NCBI GenBank assembly: GCA_028641055.1
Contig: CM054062.1
Span: 184,511,958-184,575,957 of the forward strand
DNA: 64,000 nt
Source of the DNA: Alopecurus myosuroides
Lineage: Eukaryota; Streptophyta; Magnoliopsida; Poales; Poaceae
Reading direction: 5' to 3'
Part shown: piece by piece, positions 1 through 10,860 of the stretch
Layout of the letters: the number at the start of each line of letters is the position of its first letter
Position numbering within the stretch: position 1 is the stretch's first letter
Position numbers and translations under genes: made by a program
The notes under the pieces: generated by a model
The model's database searches: none
What the model was told of the DNA's origin: nothing
Seen by the model: the letters and a program-made list of their open reading frames with translations, nothing else

Positions 1-1440
1 CTAACAATCGATACTGGAGAACCATATAACAAAAGCCTACAACTGTCGACAAACTTTTCTCTTGTATGATTGCCAACAACCTTCTTGATAAATTCAGATC
101 TAAAGACTATGGCCATAGCAGAGTGTAAACCACTCACTCGGACTGAAACAATCGAAGGATGCAATCCAAGCAGAATTAGCCTCGCTCTTCCAAATGAATT
201 CTCTATGCAATTCATTGCGTTTTATTCCAGACATGGAACGAAAACAACAAGGTGGTGAGAAAGCAAGGCTTGTAGCATAAGGTCGGGTTTCCGCAGAGAT
301 CCGAGACCTACTCTCCAGACACGAGTGAAATCCTTCTTTTCGATACTTTATATAATTGGCAGTACAAATCATCTATCTATGCAGTTGATAGATGTAGTGA
401 CTACACATCCATGTGGATCGCTAGATTTGGACATTTATGGTTCCTGAAGGAATCTCAATCCGAATCGAAATTAAAACGCAACATATATTGTGTAAAAATC
501 AATAAGCCACCACATGGCTTATTTTTGTCGGTAAATTTTGGTACAACCGACATAGTGAGTTCCTTATTCACAAGGACTACTCCTAAAATAATGATCACCA
601 ATGTGTGTTCGTCATACACAAGGATTACTCCTAAAGATGATGAAGCACGTGATCATATACAAGACGGAATTTGAGATGAAGGTATTGGATAAAACCAAAT
701 AGTTCTTGAGACTAGATCTCGAACTGCTTCACTCAAGTATTATTGTACAACAAGTTGGCTATGTCAGAAAATATTGGATAAACGTAATATGGACAAGTCA
801 TATCCATCCCCCATGTCGGTTGTTCGATCTCTAGACGTAGGGAAAGATTTACTCAAACCACGGGAAGATGTAGAAGTGATGTTAGGACATATAGTTCCAT
901 ATCCTAATGCCATTGGACCCACTAACACACCTGGTTGGGATCAAGAATATCTTTCGATATCTCCAAGGCACTAAAATTTTGACCTATTGTTTATATCTCG
1001 GATAAATCTGAACTCCAATATCATCATGCACTGACATTGGCTACTTATCCAATCCCTACAATATATACATACATGGTAGAATTGTCACTTCATTGATGTC
1101 TTTCGAATAGACTCTGGTGGCAACACCTACCATTCATTCTGAGATACGATGCTACATATTAACACATATGGCTTCACGGAATGATAAACCACATCCATTA
1201 GTTATGTGGCATCGGTTCTCTTGAATCGTAAACCATTATCTACACAGATAATGTTGCTTGTGTTGCATGGATGCAAACATGAACTCAATCGATTTATCCC
1301 TATGAACTCTCGAAGAGTCGGGGAATAAACATCTTGCAAATCCAAATCATGCAAAAACCTTGCTGGTTTGTTCATGAAGTCTCTACCAACTTTAATATTC
1401 CTGAAATTGGTATTCGACGGCTCCAAGATATGCAAGAGTC
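1..1440 (+). pseudogene. Decayed Ty1/Copia pol remnant (reverse transcriptase to RNase H)
   Basis: Broken Copia polyprotein matches run in several frames. Around 265-330 a KARLVA-type segment is followed by a degenerate LSMQLIDVVTT / GSLDLDIY stretch (375-450) typical of the RT core. At 774-935 the peptide MDKSYPSP...VVRSLDVGKD...VPYPNAIG matches the RT-to-RNase H linker of plant Copia elements. At 1235-1440 TDNVACVAWMQ, ILQI and RRLQDMQESGGVSS match the RNase H C-terminus. Frameshifts, stops and internal deletions are frequent, so nothing is translatable. The open left edge means gag, protease and integrase lie outside the window or are lost. The order RT-RNase H-PPT-LTR and the same strand as the LTR at 1838 indicate one old insertion. 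Confidence 0.8.
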
Positions 1441-1837
1441 AGGGGGAGTATCTTCCTGATATTTTCATGTTCAAAGCATCATATTACACTCTTTTTCCCT
1501 TTATGAGTTTATTATCTAGGTTCTCATCAAGGTTTTTAATGAGGTAATATCAACATAGGTTCATATGTCATACTATCCGTTTTCCCCACCGGGGTTTTTA
1601 GGAGGGTATACACGACATATTTATTGACCTCTATATTCTATGTTTTTATTTCATATCGAGTTAACAGAGGCAATAAACATTATATGGTGGATTATTTTCT
1701 CCTTATTTTCCCATTGGGTTTGAAGGAGTTTTACCATCATATTCTACACTACTCCTCACATTTTTCCCACAGGGTTTTTGGAGGAGACTTGATCAAGATG
1801 ATGAACTCTTATGCATACAAGCGGTGATTAGGGGGAG

Positions 1838-2029
1838 TGTTAGAAATAAATAACCCTGGCGGTTATTAGGAATAATCCCTGCTTCCGAGCGGTTCCATGT
1901 TTGTAGCAACCGCCACACTGAACCATCGCGTCCTTTCGAACGTTGGTTCCCCCTTGTATATATAGCATGAATCATCAATAAAGAACACAAGTTTCGGATC
2001 ATTACATTTGATTCTTCACATTATTAACA
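1838..2029 (+). mobile_element. 3' LTR (192 bp) of the decayed Copia element
   Basis: It starts TGTTAGAAATAA and ends TTATTAACA, giving TG...CA ends with the short inverted repeat TGTTA/TAACA. Directly upstream is a polypurine tract, AGGGGGAG (1830-1837), as expected before a 3' LTR. A TATA-like TGTATATATAG lies inside (about 1954-1964). The 1441-1837 stretch between RNase H and LTR holds TTTTCCC-rich repeats (CCCCACCGGGG, CCCATTGGG, CCCACAGGG) common in the 3' non-coding part of such elements. No matching 5' LTR is in the window. Confidence 0.75.
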
Positions 2030-2381
2030 ACGGCGTTGCTGAAATTAGGATGGGCTTGCAGGCCCATTAGACAATTTCCATTTAATCCCAAAGACCTATG
2101 CTGCCATAGCAAATGGTGGGAGTTTAGTCCCACATTGCTAGTTGGGAGAGTTTTGCACCAGTTTATAAGGTGAACTCTCTCCCCACTAGTGTGAGTTGGT
2201 ATGAAGAGAGAGGAGTAGTGGAGGTGTTCCACACGCTTGTTCCTCCTCCTCCGCCGCCCGCCTCGTCATGCCGCGCCGCGGGTTGCGGGAATGAGCCGAG
2301 CCGATGCCTTTCTTTTGGCATAGACACGCCAATAATATGAGACGTCATATTGATTGTTGTCTATTGCGTCACATTTATTTT

Positions 2382-2494
2382 GGTAACAGCCACGCGTAGC
2401 AAAACGCCGCATTGATCACGTGGTAACCGTGCGCAGTAAAACGGCGCACTGATTACGTGGTAACGGTTGTAGTAAACGCCAAATTGATTTGTGA
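2382..2494 (+). repeat. Three degenerate tandem repeats carrying ACGTGG boxes upstream of a TATA box
   Basis: Units start GGTAAC at 2382, 2422 and 2459 (periods 40 and 37 bp). Each contains GTA(G)CAAAACG/AGTAAAACGGCG followed by ATTGAT. The first and second units end in CACGTGG and TACGTGG, G-box/ABRE-like cores. The array ends about 30 bp before the TATA box. Confidence 0.6.
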
Positions 2495-2522
2495 GCTGAC
2501 CGTTCTCCTACCCGGCCGTGCC

Positions 2523-2529
2523 TATATAT
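2523..2529 (+). promoter_or_regulatory. TATA box of the LTR-like block
   Basis: TATATAT in the context GTGCCTATATATTGAGG, downstream of the repeated ACGTGG region and followed about 30 bp later by a CA-rich segment suitable for a start site. It is placed from sequence pattern only. Confidence 0.5.
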
Positions 2530-3378
2530 TGAGGTCGCAGGGGCGGACACAAACATACAACTCACGCACGCCGCCTCTTTGCGCCCACTGTCGTTCCACC
2601 TACTGCTGCTGCCGCCGGTGATCCCATCCCGTCTACCGCGTACACGGTCGACGGGAGAGCAGGCCTCCGAAACCCCGCCTCTCCAGATCCTGTACGGGAG
2701 AGCGGCGATTAGGTTTTTGGGGAGCGTCTGCTACGCGACTGCTCGCTGCCGTACGTCTACTTCGACTACTACCTCATCGTCAACATGGCCACCGAAGCCG
2801 AACGAGCTGCTGCTGCCGCCACTGCTGCCACCGAGGCCGCTGCTGCTGCTGAGGTCGCCACCGCTGCTGCCGCCACTGCTACGTCTACTGCCAACTGGCC
2901 GGTCTCAGGGTATAACACGTTTATCTCTGCCCTTGTTATTTCCATGTGTGCGATACTAGTAGTTTGCGTAGATGTGTCTAGTGTCAATCTAGTATGCATG
3001 AATATGGTTAATTATCAGTATGTTTACGTCATGCTCGTGATTTATACTTGGATTAATCTAATCTGTAAATTGTCTAGATTCTTAACAGGCGTCACCGCAT
3101 TCGAAACGCTATACGCCGCAGTTTATTTCCTTTCTTAGTTTTTCCCGTTGATGTGAACGTGGAGGTGCAGTTTTCTCTGGCAAGAAAACGGCCGACGTTC
3201 AAGTGGCATGTGTCGTTGTCGTGATGCCGTCTACGGTCTCCGGGTCCGGCCCGCTCGGAGAAACCGTACGCGCCGCTAGGCTAGGCTAGGTAGACCGACG
3301 TCATTTGCATCTCATCTGGAAGTTGCGGCAGTTTTCCGCGAGCTAGCGGCTGTGAACTTGCGATGGTTTTCCAAGTCA

Positions 3379-3493
3379 GCCAAGACTTTGTCACACTGAT
3401 CCAAGCTACAGCCATACAGGTGTGTGCAACTACGGACACAAATCGTTTGCCAGGTAGAGGTTTTGAGATCTGCCAAGACTTTGTCACACTGAT
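3379..3493. repeat. Pair of 22-bp direct repeats
   Basis: GCCAAGACTTTGTCACACTGAT occurs at 3379-3400 and again at 3472-3493, 93 bp apart, with little similarity between. The surrounding 2790-4240 stretch holds no recognisable gene. Confidence 0.8.
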
Positions 3494-3712
3494 TTGAGAC
3501 CCATTTCGCTCTAGAAACACAAGGAGAAGCCGGCGGTGACTGAGATCAGACGCGCGCACTTACTTCAGACTTTAGACGCATCCCTAGTATATTACCCAAG
3601 TATAAATAGACATTTTTTAGAACAAGAATAAATAGATTCACCGCGTACCAGAAGAGGCTTTACCCGGCAAGTCGGTGCTTCTTTTTCGAGTTTTCATTTC
3701 TTCTTTTGCGTC

Positions 3713-3812
3713 ACGTCAGACCTCATCTGCAAGTAGGCAGGTTCCAATCCTCTAGGCGGACGTCAGACCTCATCCGCAACTGCAGGTCGGCAGGTTCGAA
3801 TCGCCTAGGCGG
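3713..3812. repeat. Tandem duplication (47 and 53 bp) with a tRNA-like GGTTCGAATC
   Basis: Copy 1 (3713-3759) and copy 2 (3760-3812) both read ACGTCAGACCTCAT...GGCAGGTTC-AAT-C-CTAGGCGG. Copy 2 contains GGTTCGAATC, which resembles a tRNA B box, but no A box or cloverleaf can be built around it. Confidence 0.8.
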
Positions 3813-4245
3813 TTTTACAAAGGAACTTATCCATATAGAACTGTGACGGCTCAATTTTCTTTTGTGGAATCCACTTTGGTTTCCCGTGGATATATGCACC
3901 GGTATTTAGAAAAGTATTTCACAATAGATACTAAAATTACGCGGATGTACCTTCGCGTTTTCTGTGATCATAAAATTGTTTCACGAAAAACAGGCGGTTT
4001 TTGTGGCATGTGTAAAAGACAAAAAAGAATCTCATAAAATGACTTATTATATAACCATTTTATCCTTTTAAAAATGGTGATAGAATATCTCGGATTTTAG
4101 GGAAAATACTTTGTGAACACATGATATGTTAAGGTTGAACTTTGTTTCTACCACATAGAGGGCTCGACTCAGTTCGCACCCTGGTTTTTTCCGCTGCCAC
4201 CGCCGAAATCAAGCACCCCACCGCCACCGCCAGCGAGAAATAAAG

Positions 4246-4270
4246 CCCCCCCCCCCCCCCCCCCCCCCCC
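4246..4270. repeat. Poly-C run of 25
   Basis: Uninterrupted C tract preceded by GCCACCGCC-rich sequence and followed by GCGCAGATCC. The length is likely to be unstable or mis-sequenced. Confidence 0.9.
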
Positions 4271-4367
4271 GCGCAGATCCCTTGCCGCCAACCAGCATGT
4301 GACTGAATCCTCTCTCAATCGGGTGCTGCGGCGGCCATGACGTCATCGGATACGGTTCCTACGAGGT

Positions 4368-4796
4368 GTGAAGAAGGTCATCGCCTCTAATGCGGCACGG
4401 GAGTGCTCGGCTCGCTGGTACACCAACAACGGCATGGAGCCCCCGATGTCCCTCCTTTACTGCGCACTCCCAGAGTTTAACCGCAAGCTCGCGGGGCCGA
4501 CGGAGGAGCCCCCCTGGACGGCTACGACACGACGTCTTCGGCCCCGAATTTCGCCGTTGGCCTTCATCGAGGACGGCCCCGTGGAAGGTGTTGTCGCCAT
4601 GGTGTGCGCCCGCTCACGGCGGGAGGAGGAGGAGCTCCGCAAGCGGCACCGCCTAGAGGAGGCCCTCAACGCCAAGCTCCTTGAGCAGGGGCTCGCCCAG
4701 GAGCGCGCAACGAAGGAGAAGGAGGCCGAGTGGAGCCACGTCAAAGTTGAGCAGGCCTACAACTTCGTCAACCTTGGCTCCAATGCGAGTGAGTGA
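4368..4796 (+). CDS. Hypothetical 142-aa frame, possible gene fragment
   Basis: I do not recognise this gene. The frame runs about 142 codons and ends at TGA (4794-4796). The upstream end is uncertain: the frame opens at a GTG, and the nearby ATG at 4337 is in another frame that stops quickly. The N-terminal part is rich in Pro, Arg and Trp. Residues about 82-135 form a charged helix rich in Arg, Glu and Lys (RREEEELRKRHRLEEA, then QERATKEKEAEW), and the C-terminus reads QAYNFVNLGS. Grass genomes hold many uncharacterised proteins with a similar charged C-terminal helix. It could be an exon of such a gene, a transposon-captured fragment, or non-coding GC-rich sequence. No promoter or introns can be fixed. 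Confidence 0.3.
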   Translation: MKKVIASNAARECSARWYTNNGMEPPMSLLYCALPEFNRKLAGPTEEPPWTATTRRLRPRISPLAFIEDGPVEGVVAMVCARSRREEEELRKRHRLEEALNAKLLEQGLAQERATKEKEAEWSHVKVEQAYNFVNLGSNASE

Positions 4797-4799
4797 ACC

Positions 4800-5202
4800 G
4801 CCACGTCTCCGCTGCACCCGTTGGTCCGGTGAGCCGCCAGTAGCTAGGATTAGGTTTTAGGCGTCTAATTAGGTTGCTGAACTCCATGGTCATGTACTAT
4901 TTTGCGACAATGTCTGAACAAATCATGATCGTGTTGAGTTATTGAGTTTATAGTCTGCGATGCATTTTAAAACTGTAACATCAAGAGAACCCGCCCAATA
5001 TCTCACGTTTACAGGGCGGGGATAAATGCTCTGCTAGAGATGCTCTTATAATCGTGTGCAACCGAGAAAAAATGTGGAGGTGATAGAACCTATACAAGAC
5101 TGTTCCGTTACAAAAAATTCTCGTAAGAATAGCTCTACTGGCTTAGGTCAGAGTGCACTGATAAAGCCTCCGTTCAGGTTTCTGGGTTCCCTTCCCATCT
5201 TC
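4800..5202. other. Intergenic stretch with no recognised feature
   Basis: AT-rich sequence follows the hypothetical frame. I see no ORF, TIR pair or LTR end. It ends at the 14-bp target duplication of the split retroposon. Confidence 0.5.
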
Positions 5203-5216
5203 AATTAACCAGCAAT
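5203..5216. repeat. Left target-site duplication of the split retroposon
   Basis: AATTAACCAGCAAT is identical to 21473-21486, about 16 kb away. Confidence 0.8.
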
Positions 5217-6470
5217 GGGCGGCGCCGCGCCGCACCGGGGGGATCCCTCTGCGTGCACCTCCAACCTCCCCGCGCCGATCCTCTCCTCCCGCTGCCGTCG
5301 TTGGAACCGTCACAGGGAAAAGCCCCCTTGGCATGGCAGCGGCGGTGATCTTCCCTCGTCCCATGATTCATGGGGGCGGCGGCGCCCTTCTTCGGCGGAT
5401 CGGTGGCGGTGTTTGAGGACGGAGGCGAACGGGCGCCTCGGGCTGGCGGCGGAGGTCGGACTGGCGGTCGCGGCGGCGGGCGATCTGGGTTCAGATGGGC
5501 TCGGTCGGCCCGTCGCTGTGCTATGCTTCCTCTAGCCGTTGATGCTCCGGTCCTGGGCCGGCTGTCGAGTATGCATTTCAACAAGTCCCTCGGATGAACC
5601 GATAGGGTTTCGAGTAAGAGAACGAGTAGGCGCTGGTGACAATCATCGGCTAACAGGAGGCAAGATTTACCTAGGTTCGGGGCCCTCATAGAGGTAAAAC
5701 CCTTACTCCTGCTTCTGTCGATCTGTATTAATGAGTAGATCGGTTACAATGGGGGATGCTCAAGTCGAGAGTATGATCTCGATCTCAAGGCTTTGATGGT
5801 GCGGTATTGCTTGGTCCTCCCCCCGGTGGTTCTCATGGCTTTATATAGGTAGCCAGATCTCAAACCGTGCCCGGGGGGATACAAACCCTAACCTAAAGTC
5901 GGTTACAGGTTTCCTTTCTTAACCCGCAAGGCTTTGCGGGTGGGCCTTGATTGGGCCTTCTAGAACAGTCTACGGCGTCTCCCTTGGAGCTTGGGTCTTG
6001 GGTCTTAGACCGGGTAGGCTCACCCGATAGATCCAGGATCTGTCTCTTCGTCACCGGCCCTTCAAGACGAGGACGTTCGGGCCTTCGGTCCTGGGCGAGG
6101 TGGTGGCGGCTCCCTCCTTCGTCAGTGGTAGTCGGTTGTCCCGGCAGCGAGGGGAGATGCGCGTTTGCCAGTGAAATCGTGCTACGACTCCGGTCATGGC
6201 GGGTGATGACGGTGTGTACGCGCCGTCACCTTCTTGGAGGCATTGCCTTTGCATCTAGCGTATAACCTCTCGCGCTGCTATAGGGGAAACCCCAGATCCG
6301 ATGATTCCGGACCGGACAACGGCGGCACCCTATGTTGCTCTCCCTCTTGGGGGAATTGTTTTGGAGCAGTGGTCGGATGGAGGTGGTAGGAAGTGGAGCG
6401 ATGTACTTCTACAACCTCGACAACATCATTTCTCGGCAGTATCTCACCGCGGGGTCTTAGTGTTGGAGGC
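5217..6470 (+). mobile_element. 5' half of a poly-A-type retroposon, split by the Athila-like element
   Basis: The 14-bp sequence AATTAACCAGCAAT ends at 5216 and recurs at 21473-21486, directly after the A-rich 3' end of the other half. This is the target duplication expected of target-primed (LINE/SINE-type) retrotransposition. The half is GC-rich (GGCGGCGGCG, GGTGGCGGTG). It includes CCCTCTTGGGGGAATTGTTTTGGAG (6342-6366), a motif shared with 23543-23567. No reverse transcriptase frame is visible, so it is non-autonomous or 5'-truncated. 5585-6060 may be a further insertion within it. Confidence 0.65.
5585..6060. other. Probable LTR-type insertion fragment
   Basis: The segment GATTTACCTAGGTTCGGGGCCCTC...GGTAAAACCC...TTACTCCTGCTTC, with TTTATATAGG nearby, has the look of cereal LTR regions and differs in composition from the GC-rich retroposon on both sides. 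I could not find TG...CA boundaries or a target duplication, so both edges are approximate. Confidence 0.3.
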
Positions 6471-8088
6471 TGATATGTTTCCACCGTATCTAAAATTTCT
6501 GATGTTCCATGTTGATATTATGCCAATTTCTACATGTTTTCTATACACTTCATAGCATTTTTATACATTTTCTGGGACTAACATTTTGACAAGATGCCAC
6601 GGTGCCAGATCTTGTTTTCTGTTGTTTTTGTATTTCAGAAAAGTTGTTCTGGAAATATTCTTGGAATTGGACGAAACAAAAGCCGAAGTCCCTATTTTCT
6701 GTCACGTACACGGAGTCCGAAGGAGACTCGAAGGAGGTCTAGGAGGCAACCACACCAGGTGGCGGCGCGTCCCCCTGGTCGTGCGGCCACGTGGTGCGGC
6801 CCTCCTGATCGCCCAGCGACATCGCCCTTCCGCCTATATATTGTATTCCTCAGGAAACCCTAAGTACCCGAGCCTCCATCCACGAAAAGTTCCTTAGCCG
6901 CCGCCGTCGTCAACCCTAGTTCAGGAGGGTTCTGAATCTCTTCCCGGCACCCTGCCAGAGAGGGGAATCATCACCGGAGGGCTCTTCATCACCATGCTTG
7001 CCTTCAGAGTGATGCGTGAGTATTTCATCATTGGACTACGGGTCCATAGCAGTAGCTAGATGGTTGTCTTGTCCAATTTTGTGCCATCATGTTTAGATCT
7101 TGTGAGCCGCCTAACATGATCAAGATCATCTTATTGTAATGCTACATGTTGTGTTTGCTGGGATCCGATGAATATTGAATAGTATGTCAAGTTCATTATA
7201 GATCTATCATATATGTTATTTGTGATCTTGCATGCTCTCCGTTGCTAGTAGATGCTCTGACCAAGTAGATGCTTGTGACTCCAAGAGGGAGTATTTATGC
7301 TAGATAGTGGGTTCATGCCTCCAGTAATCTGGGAGAGTGACAGTAACTTCTAAGAGTTTAGATGTGTTGTTGCCACTAGGGGCAAACCAACAATGCTATG
7401 TCTAAGGATAATTTTGTTATTTACATTACGCATTTTACTTAATGCAATAATCTGTTGTTTGCAACTTTATACCCAAAGTTTGCTCGGATGACGTCCTGTG
7501 GGTGGACTATTAGTCATAGATGCAGTTGGATAACGGTCTATGTATCATGTTGTAATGCCCAAATGAATATCATAGTATTCATCATGTTATGTATATTCAT
7601 TACGTTGCAGTCTCTATTTGTCAATTGCCAAGCTGTAATTTGTTCACCCAACATGTTATTTATCTGTTATGGAGAGACATCACTAGTGAAATATGGACCC
7701 CGGTCTATTCTTCACACTGATAATACAACCTATTGCAAACACTGTTCTTTTTCACTGCAAACACTGTTCTCATTTTATTCATTGCAAACAAACATCATTT
7801 TCCACACTATATGTCTAATCCTTTGCTTTCAGCAAGACCGGTGAGATTGAAAACCTCACTGTTTCATTGGGGCAAAGTATTTTGGTTGTGTTGTGTGCAG
7901 ATTCCATGGTGATGCTGAGCCTGATAGTGTGTCCTGCCAACATCAGCTGTCAACAACCTTCAGAAGTGATTTCTTTCTCCCACTGGTCCGATTAAACTTT
8001 GGTTTCTTACTGAGAGAAAATCTTGCTGTTGTACTCATCATACCTTCCTCTTGGGGTTTCCCAACGAACGTGTGTCCTCACGCCATCA
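6471..8088 (+). repeat. 5' LTR of the Athila-like element
   Basis: It starts TGATATGTTTCC (TGATACGTCTC in the other LTR) and ends CGCCATCA. A CACGTGG box (6789-6795) and TATATATT (about 6834-6841) mark a likely promoter. Motifs such as CACCCTGCC, GGACTACGGGTCCATAGCAG and GTTTCTTACTGAG are shared with the 3' LTR along its full length. Short ATG frames inside are not conserved between the two LTRs and are not genes. Confidence 0.9.
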
Positions 8089-8098
8089 AGCTTTTTTA

Positions 8099-8118
8099 TG
8101 GCGCCGTTGCCGGGGAGT
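8099..8118 (+). other. Primer-binding site, tRNA-Asp type
   Basis: TGGCGCCGTTGCCGGGGA is complementary to the 3' end of plant tRNA-Asp(GUC). It lies 10 bp after the LTR end, typical of Athila-lineage elements. Confidence 0.9.
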
Positions 8119-8286
8119 AAGAGGATTTCTGCAAGAGGAGTCTCTCACCTCCATTCTTTTATACTTTGTTATTGTTTTGTTTAGTTTAGTTTATTTTGTC
8201 TTGTTTGCTTCTTTATATAAAAAACACAAAAAAATTAGTTCCTATTATAGTTGTTATTTTTGTTATCCTGTTTTAATCTTACTAAA

Positions 8287-8968
8287 ATGAGTATTCCTAA
8301 AGTTGAGGTTCGTTCTTTTAGGCAACAAGGGGGAGAAATTTTGAAAGATGCTTGGTATAGAATAAGTGATTCTCATCATAGATGTACTAAAATAATATTC
8401 TACCATCATCCTTCTTAGAAATTTTTATGTTGGTACTACTAGCTGGTATAAATATGTTCTAGATACTCTTACATGTTAATTAAAAGTTTAGTAGTAATAC
8501 CACCTACTAAAGTTGCTAAAACTGAGATCACTTTAGAAGATGTTATAAAAAAGCTGAACCCTCTGGAGAAAATTTGCCAAATTGCCTTGATAATGCTAGC
8601 AAAGTTAATGAATCAATAGTAAGAATCAATAAAATAATCACGGTTTAAGAGTCTAGCAATATCCATGATAATCAAAACCTCAGGATTGGCAAACTAGAGG
8701 AGGCTATGGAAACTTTAAGTTCAACTTTTTTTCTCTTAAATTTAAGAGGGAGAAAACTTTTGTGAGAAAAGAGCAAAAGTTCATGTATGTTCCCAAGGTG
8801 TCTAAACCGAAACCCCATAATGTGCTTAAAATTGATAAAACTTTTAGTGAAATTAAGAGTGATTTACATGTTGAATCATCTTCAGGGGTACCTAAAGTAC
8901 CAATTGTTACAACCTGTGTTTTAGAGGAAATTATTGATTTGGATGCTTTTTCACTTGAAAATACTTGA
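8287..8968 (+). pseudogene. Broken gag of the Athila-like element
   Basis: An ATG at 8287 opens MSIPKVEVRSFRQQG...LKDAWYRISDSHHRC, which matches the start of the gag domain in Athila-type elements. The frame stops within about 45 codons; later pieces (TEITLEDVIKKLNP; KFMYVPKVSKPKPHN; ending CVLEEIIDLDAF) lie in other frames. The protein would have been the nucleocapsid precursor. Its 3' part is cut short and runs straight into the 3' non-coding segment starting AAAAGCACTCTTGGGAG (about 9005), which marks the large pol deletion. Confidence 0.75.
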
Positions 8969-8989
8969 TTCTTACTTTCTGTGCCTAGA

Positions 8990-9492
8990 TGAAAGGCATT
9001 AAAGAAAAGCACTCTTGGGAGATAACCCATGTTTTATTTCTGCAATTTTTCTTTTGTTTTCTTTGAGTCAAGGTGTTGTTTACTTCTATAAAAAATCCTT
9101 TGTATCTTTACTTTTTCTAATTGTTGTGCCAAGTAAAATCTCTAGTGGAAAGTTGATCCTAGATTCGGATTTCTGCGCAAGAATAACTTTTTGTTGTCCA
9201 CCGTTTAATTCACCATAAATTCCAGAAAAATCGAAACATCCTGAAAATTTTTGTGCGTGATCCCTAGATATGTACGCAACTTTTCTTAGTTCTGGGTTTT
9301 CTGATCTGAGCAACGTAAGTGTCTCAAACAAATTCATCTTTACAGACTGTTCTGGTTTTGATAGATTCTGCCTTTTATTTTGCATTCTCTTTTTTACTAT
9401 GTTGAGTGGATTTCTTTGCTCCACGAAACATCAGTAGCTGTAGCTAATGTTTAAAAAGTATTGGTAATGATTGTGTCCATGTAGAATATGTG
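8990..9492 (+). other. 3' non-coding region of the Athila-like element, part 1
   Basis: T-rich sequence (GGGAGATAACCCATGTTTTATTTCTG) typical of the region downstream of pol in this lineage. It is interrupted at 9493-9497 by the Copia target duplication and resumes at 17444. Confidence 0.65.
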
Positions 9493-9497
9493 AGTTT

Positions 9498-10825
9498 TGT
9501 TGGAACACGTAGAGATAAACGAAATTTTTTCCTACGCGGTACTTCCAAGATCTAGCCGAGGTAGAAGGCCACGATGATTACCACTAGACGCGCGGTTGCG
9601 GATTATCGATGAAGCGCGTCGGGGCAATGCAGTCCCATGATCCGATCCAGCCGATCCAATCCCGCGATCATCGAAGTGCTGAACGTATATCACCTCTGCC
9701 GGTATCCACACGTACGAGGAGGAGCTCCGACGGCAGACTGCTAGGTCTGGTGCGACGGCTGAACTGGGTGGGGCTAGGGTTCCCAACGCATGGGAGTGGA
9801 CTAACGTGCCCACTGGGCAACCTGAGCCCCTCTTTATATAGCGAATGGTATTGGGCTTCACAACACTTGTGGACCATTCCCTCTGTGAGTCCGACTCACA
9901 AACTCAGTCCATTTCCGGTTCGGGTCCAACCCGACCAATACTTGCTCCCGCTCTTAAGTGTGTGACCCTGCAGGTTCATGGCGACTTGGACACGATTGGA
10001 GTCCAACTCCCAATCGATCAATCGGTAGCGGCTCCTAGCAGAACGTGCCGACTCCCAAGTCCCATTGAGTCATAACGACATACCTTTCAATGTGATATTC
10101 ATCTTAGTCCCTTTTTCCTCACGATATACCTTGTCAAACTATAGGCGATTTATCGTCATCCCTTAAATAGTTTGACTCTCTTCTCGATCCGTGATATGTG
10201 ATTCATCTGACTAACTCTTTAGTCAACAGACACAGTTAACACTTAACTGAGTCGCGCATGGCCATGCTTACTGAATCATATCACTCGAGAGGGCCCAGAG
10301 AATATCTCTCCAATCGGAGGGGCAAAATCCCATCTTGATTATCCACATCACGCAGCTTGTTTCTCATTCGACCCGAACTCTGCCTTTATAACTGTCTTGT
10401 CACAGAGCAGCGTTTAACAGAACCTAAGTCGGTGATCCACAACTCGGATTGTGCGACAACCTCAGGTCTAAGGATTACATTGATCGAGACATGCAAATGA
10501 CGACTTGCTCGTTGCATCTCAATGTGGGTCAGTCCGACTTGCTAAACTCTTTAGCCAAGTACGTGATCGTTGGAATGGCATCACCATGCCCATGACAAGT
10601 GGAACCGTGTCATCAGCCAACACTCACATTAGTTTAGGGTGTGTGTCCAGCACAACCTAAATGACCAAGGACAATATAGTATGAACAACATGAATATATA
10701 GTTCATAGTCGAATCACATATTCAATGACATATATCAGTTGTTCAAAACAAGGACAACTTAATAACTTTATGAATACATTGGAAATTACATCATACATGA
10801 TTGCCTCTAGGGCATATTTCCAACA
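9498..10825 (-). repeat. 3' LTR of the Copia element
   Basis: In plus orientation it reads TGTTGGAACACG...ATATTTCCAACA. It is the 3' LTR because the PPT (10826-10836) adjoins its right edge and the coding region lies to the right on the minus strand. Confidence 0.95.
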
Positions 10826-10836
10826 GTCTCCCACTT
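10826..10836 (-). other. Polypurine tract of the Copia element
   Basis: On the minus strand the sequence is AAGTGGGAGAC directly before the 3' LTR, the expected plus-strand primer. Confidence 0.85.
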
Positions 10837-10860
10837 GCACTAGAGTCAATCATCCTGGCA

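Larger units (their letters stand above)
2036..2784 (+). mobile_element. Probable second retroelement LTR and 5' leader (truncated)
   Basis: The block has an LTR promoter layout: an AT-rich start, a repeated upstream region (2382-2494), a TATA box (2523-2529), then a GC-rich transcribed leader full of GCCGCC and CTGCTGCTG runs. It begins only a few bases after the preceding LTR, as if inserted at or near its edge. I recognise the style from cereal Copia LTRs, but no PBS, PPT or gag-pol is visible. The downstream ATG at 2785 opens an Ala-rich low-complexity frame that I do not accept as a gene. Element name and right boundary are unknown. Confidence 0.45.

Noticed and set aside
2785..3138. Ala-rich 117-aa frame
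   Set aside because: It is a GCTGCC repeat followed by AT-rich translation without domain; it looks like leader sequence, not gag.
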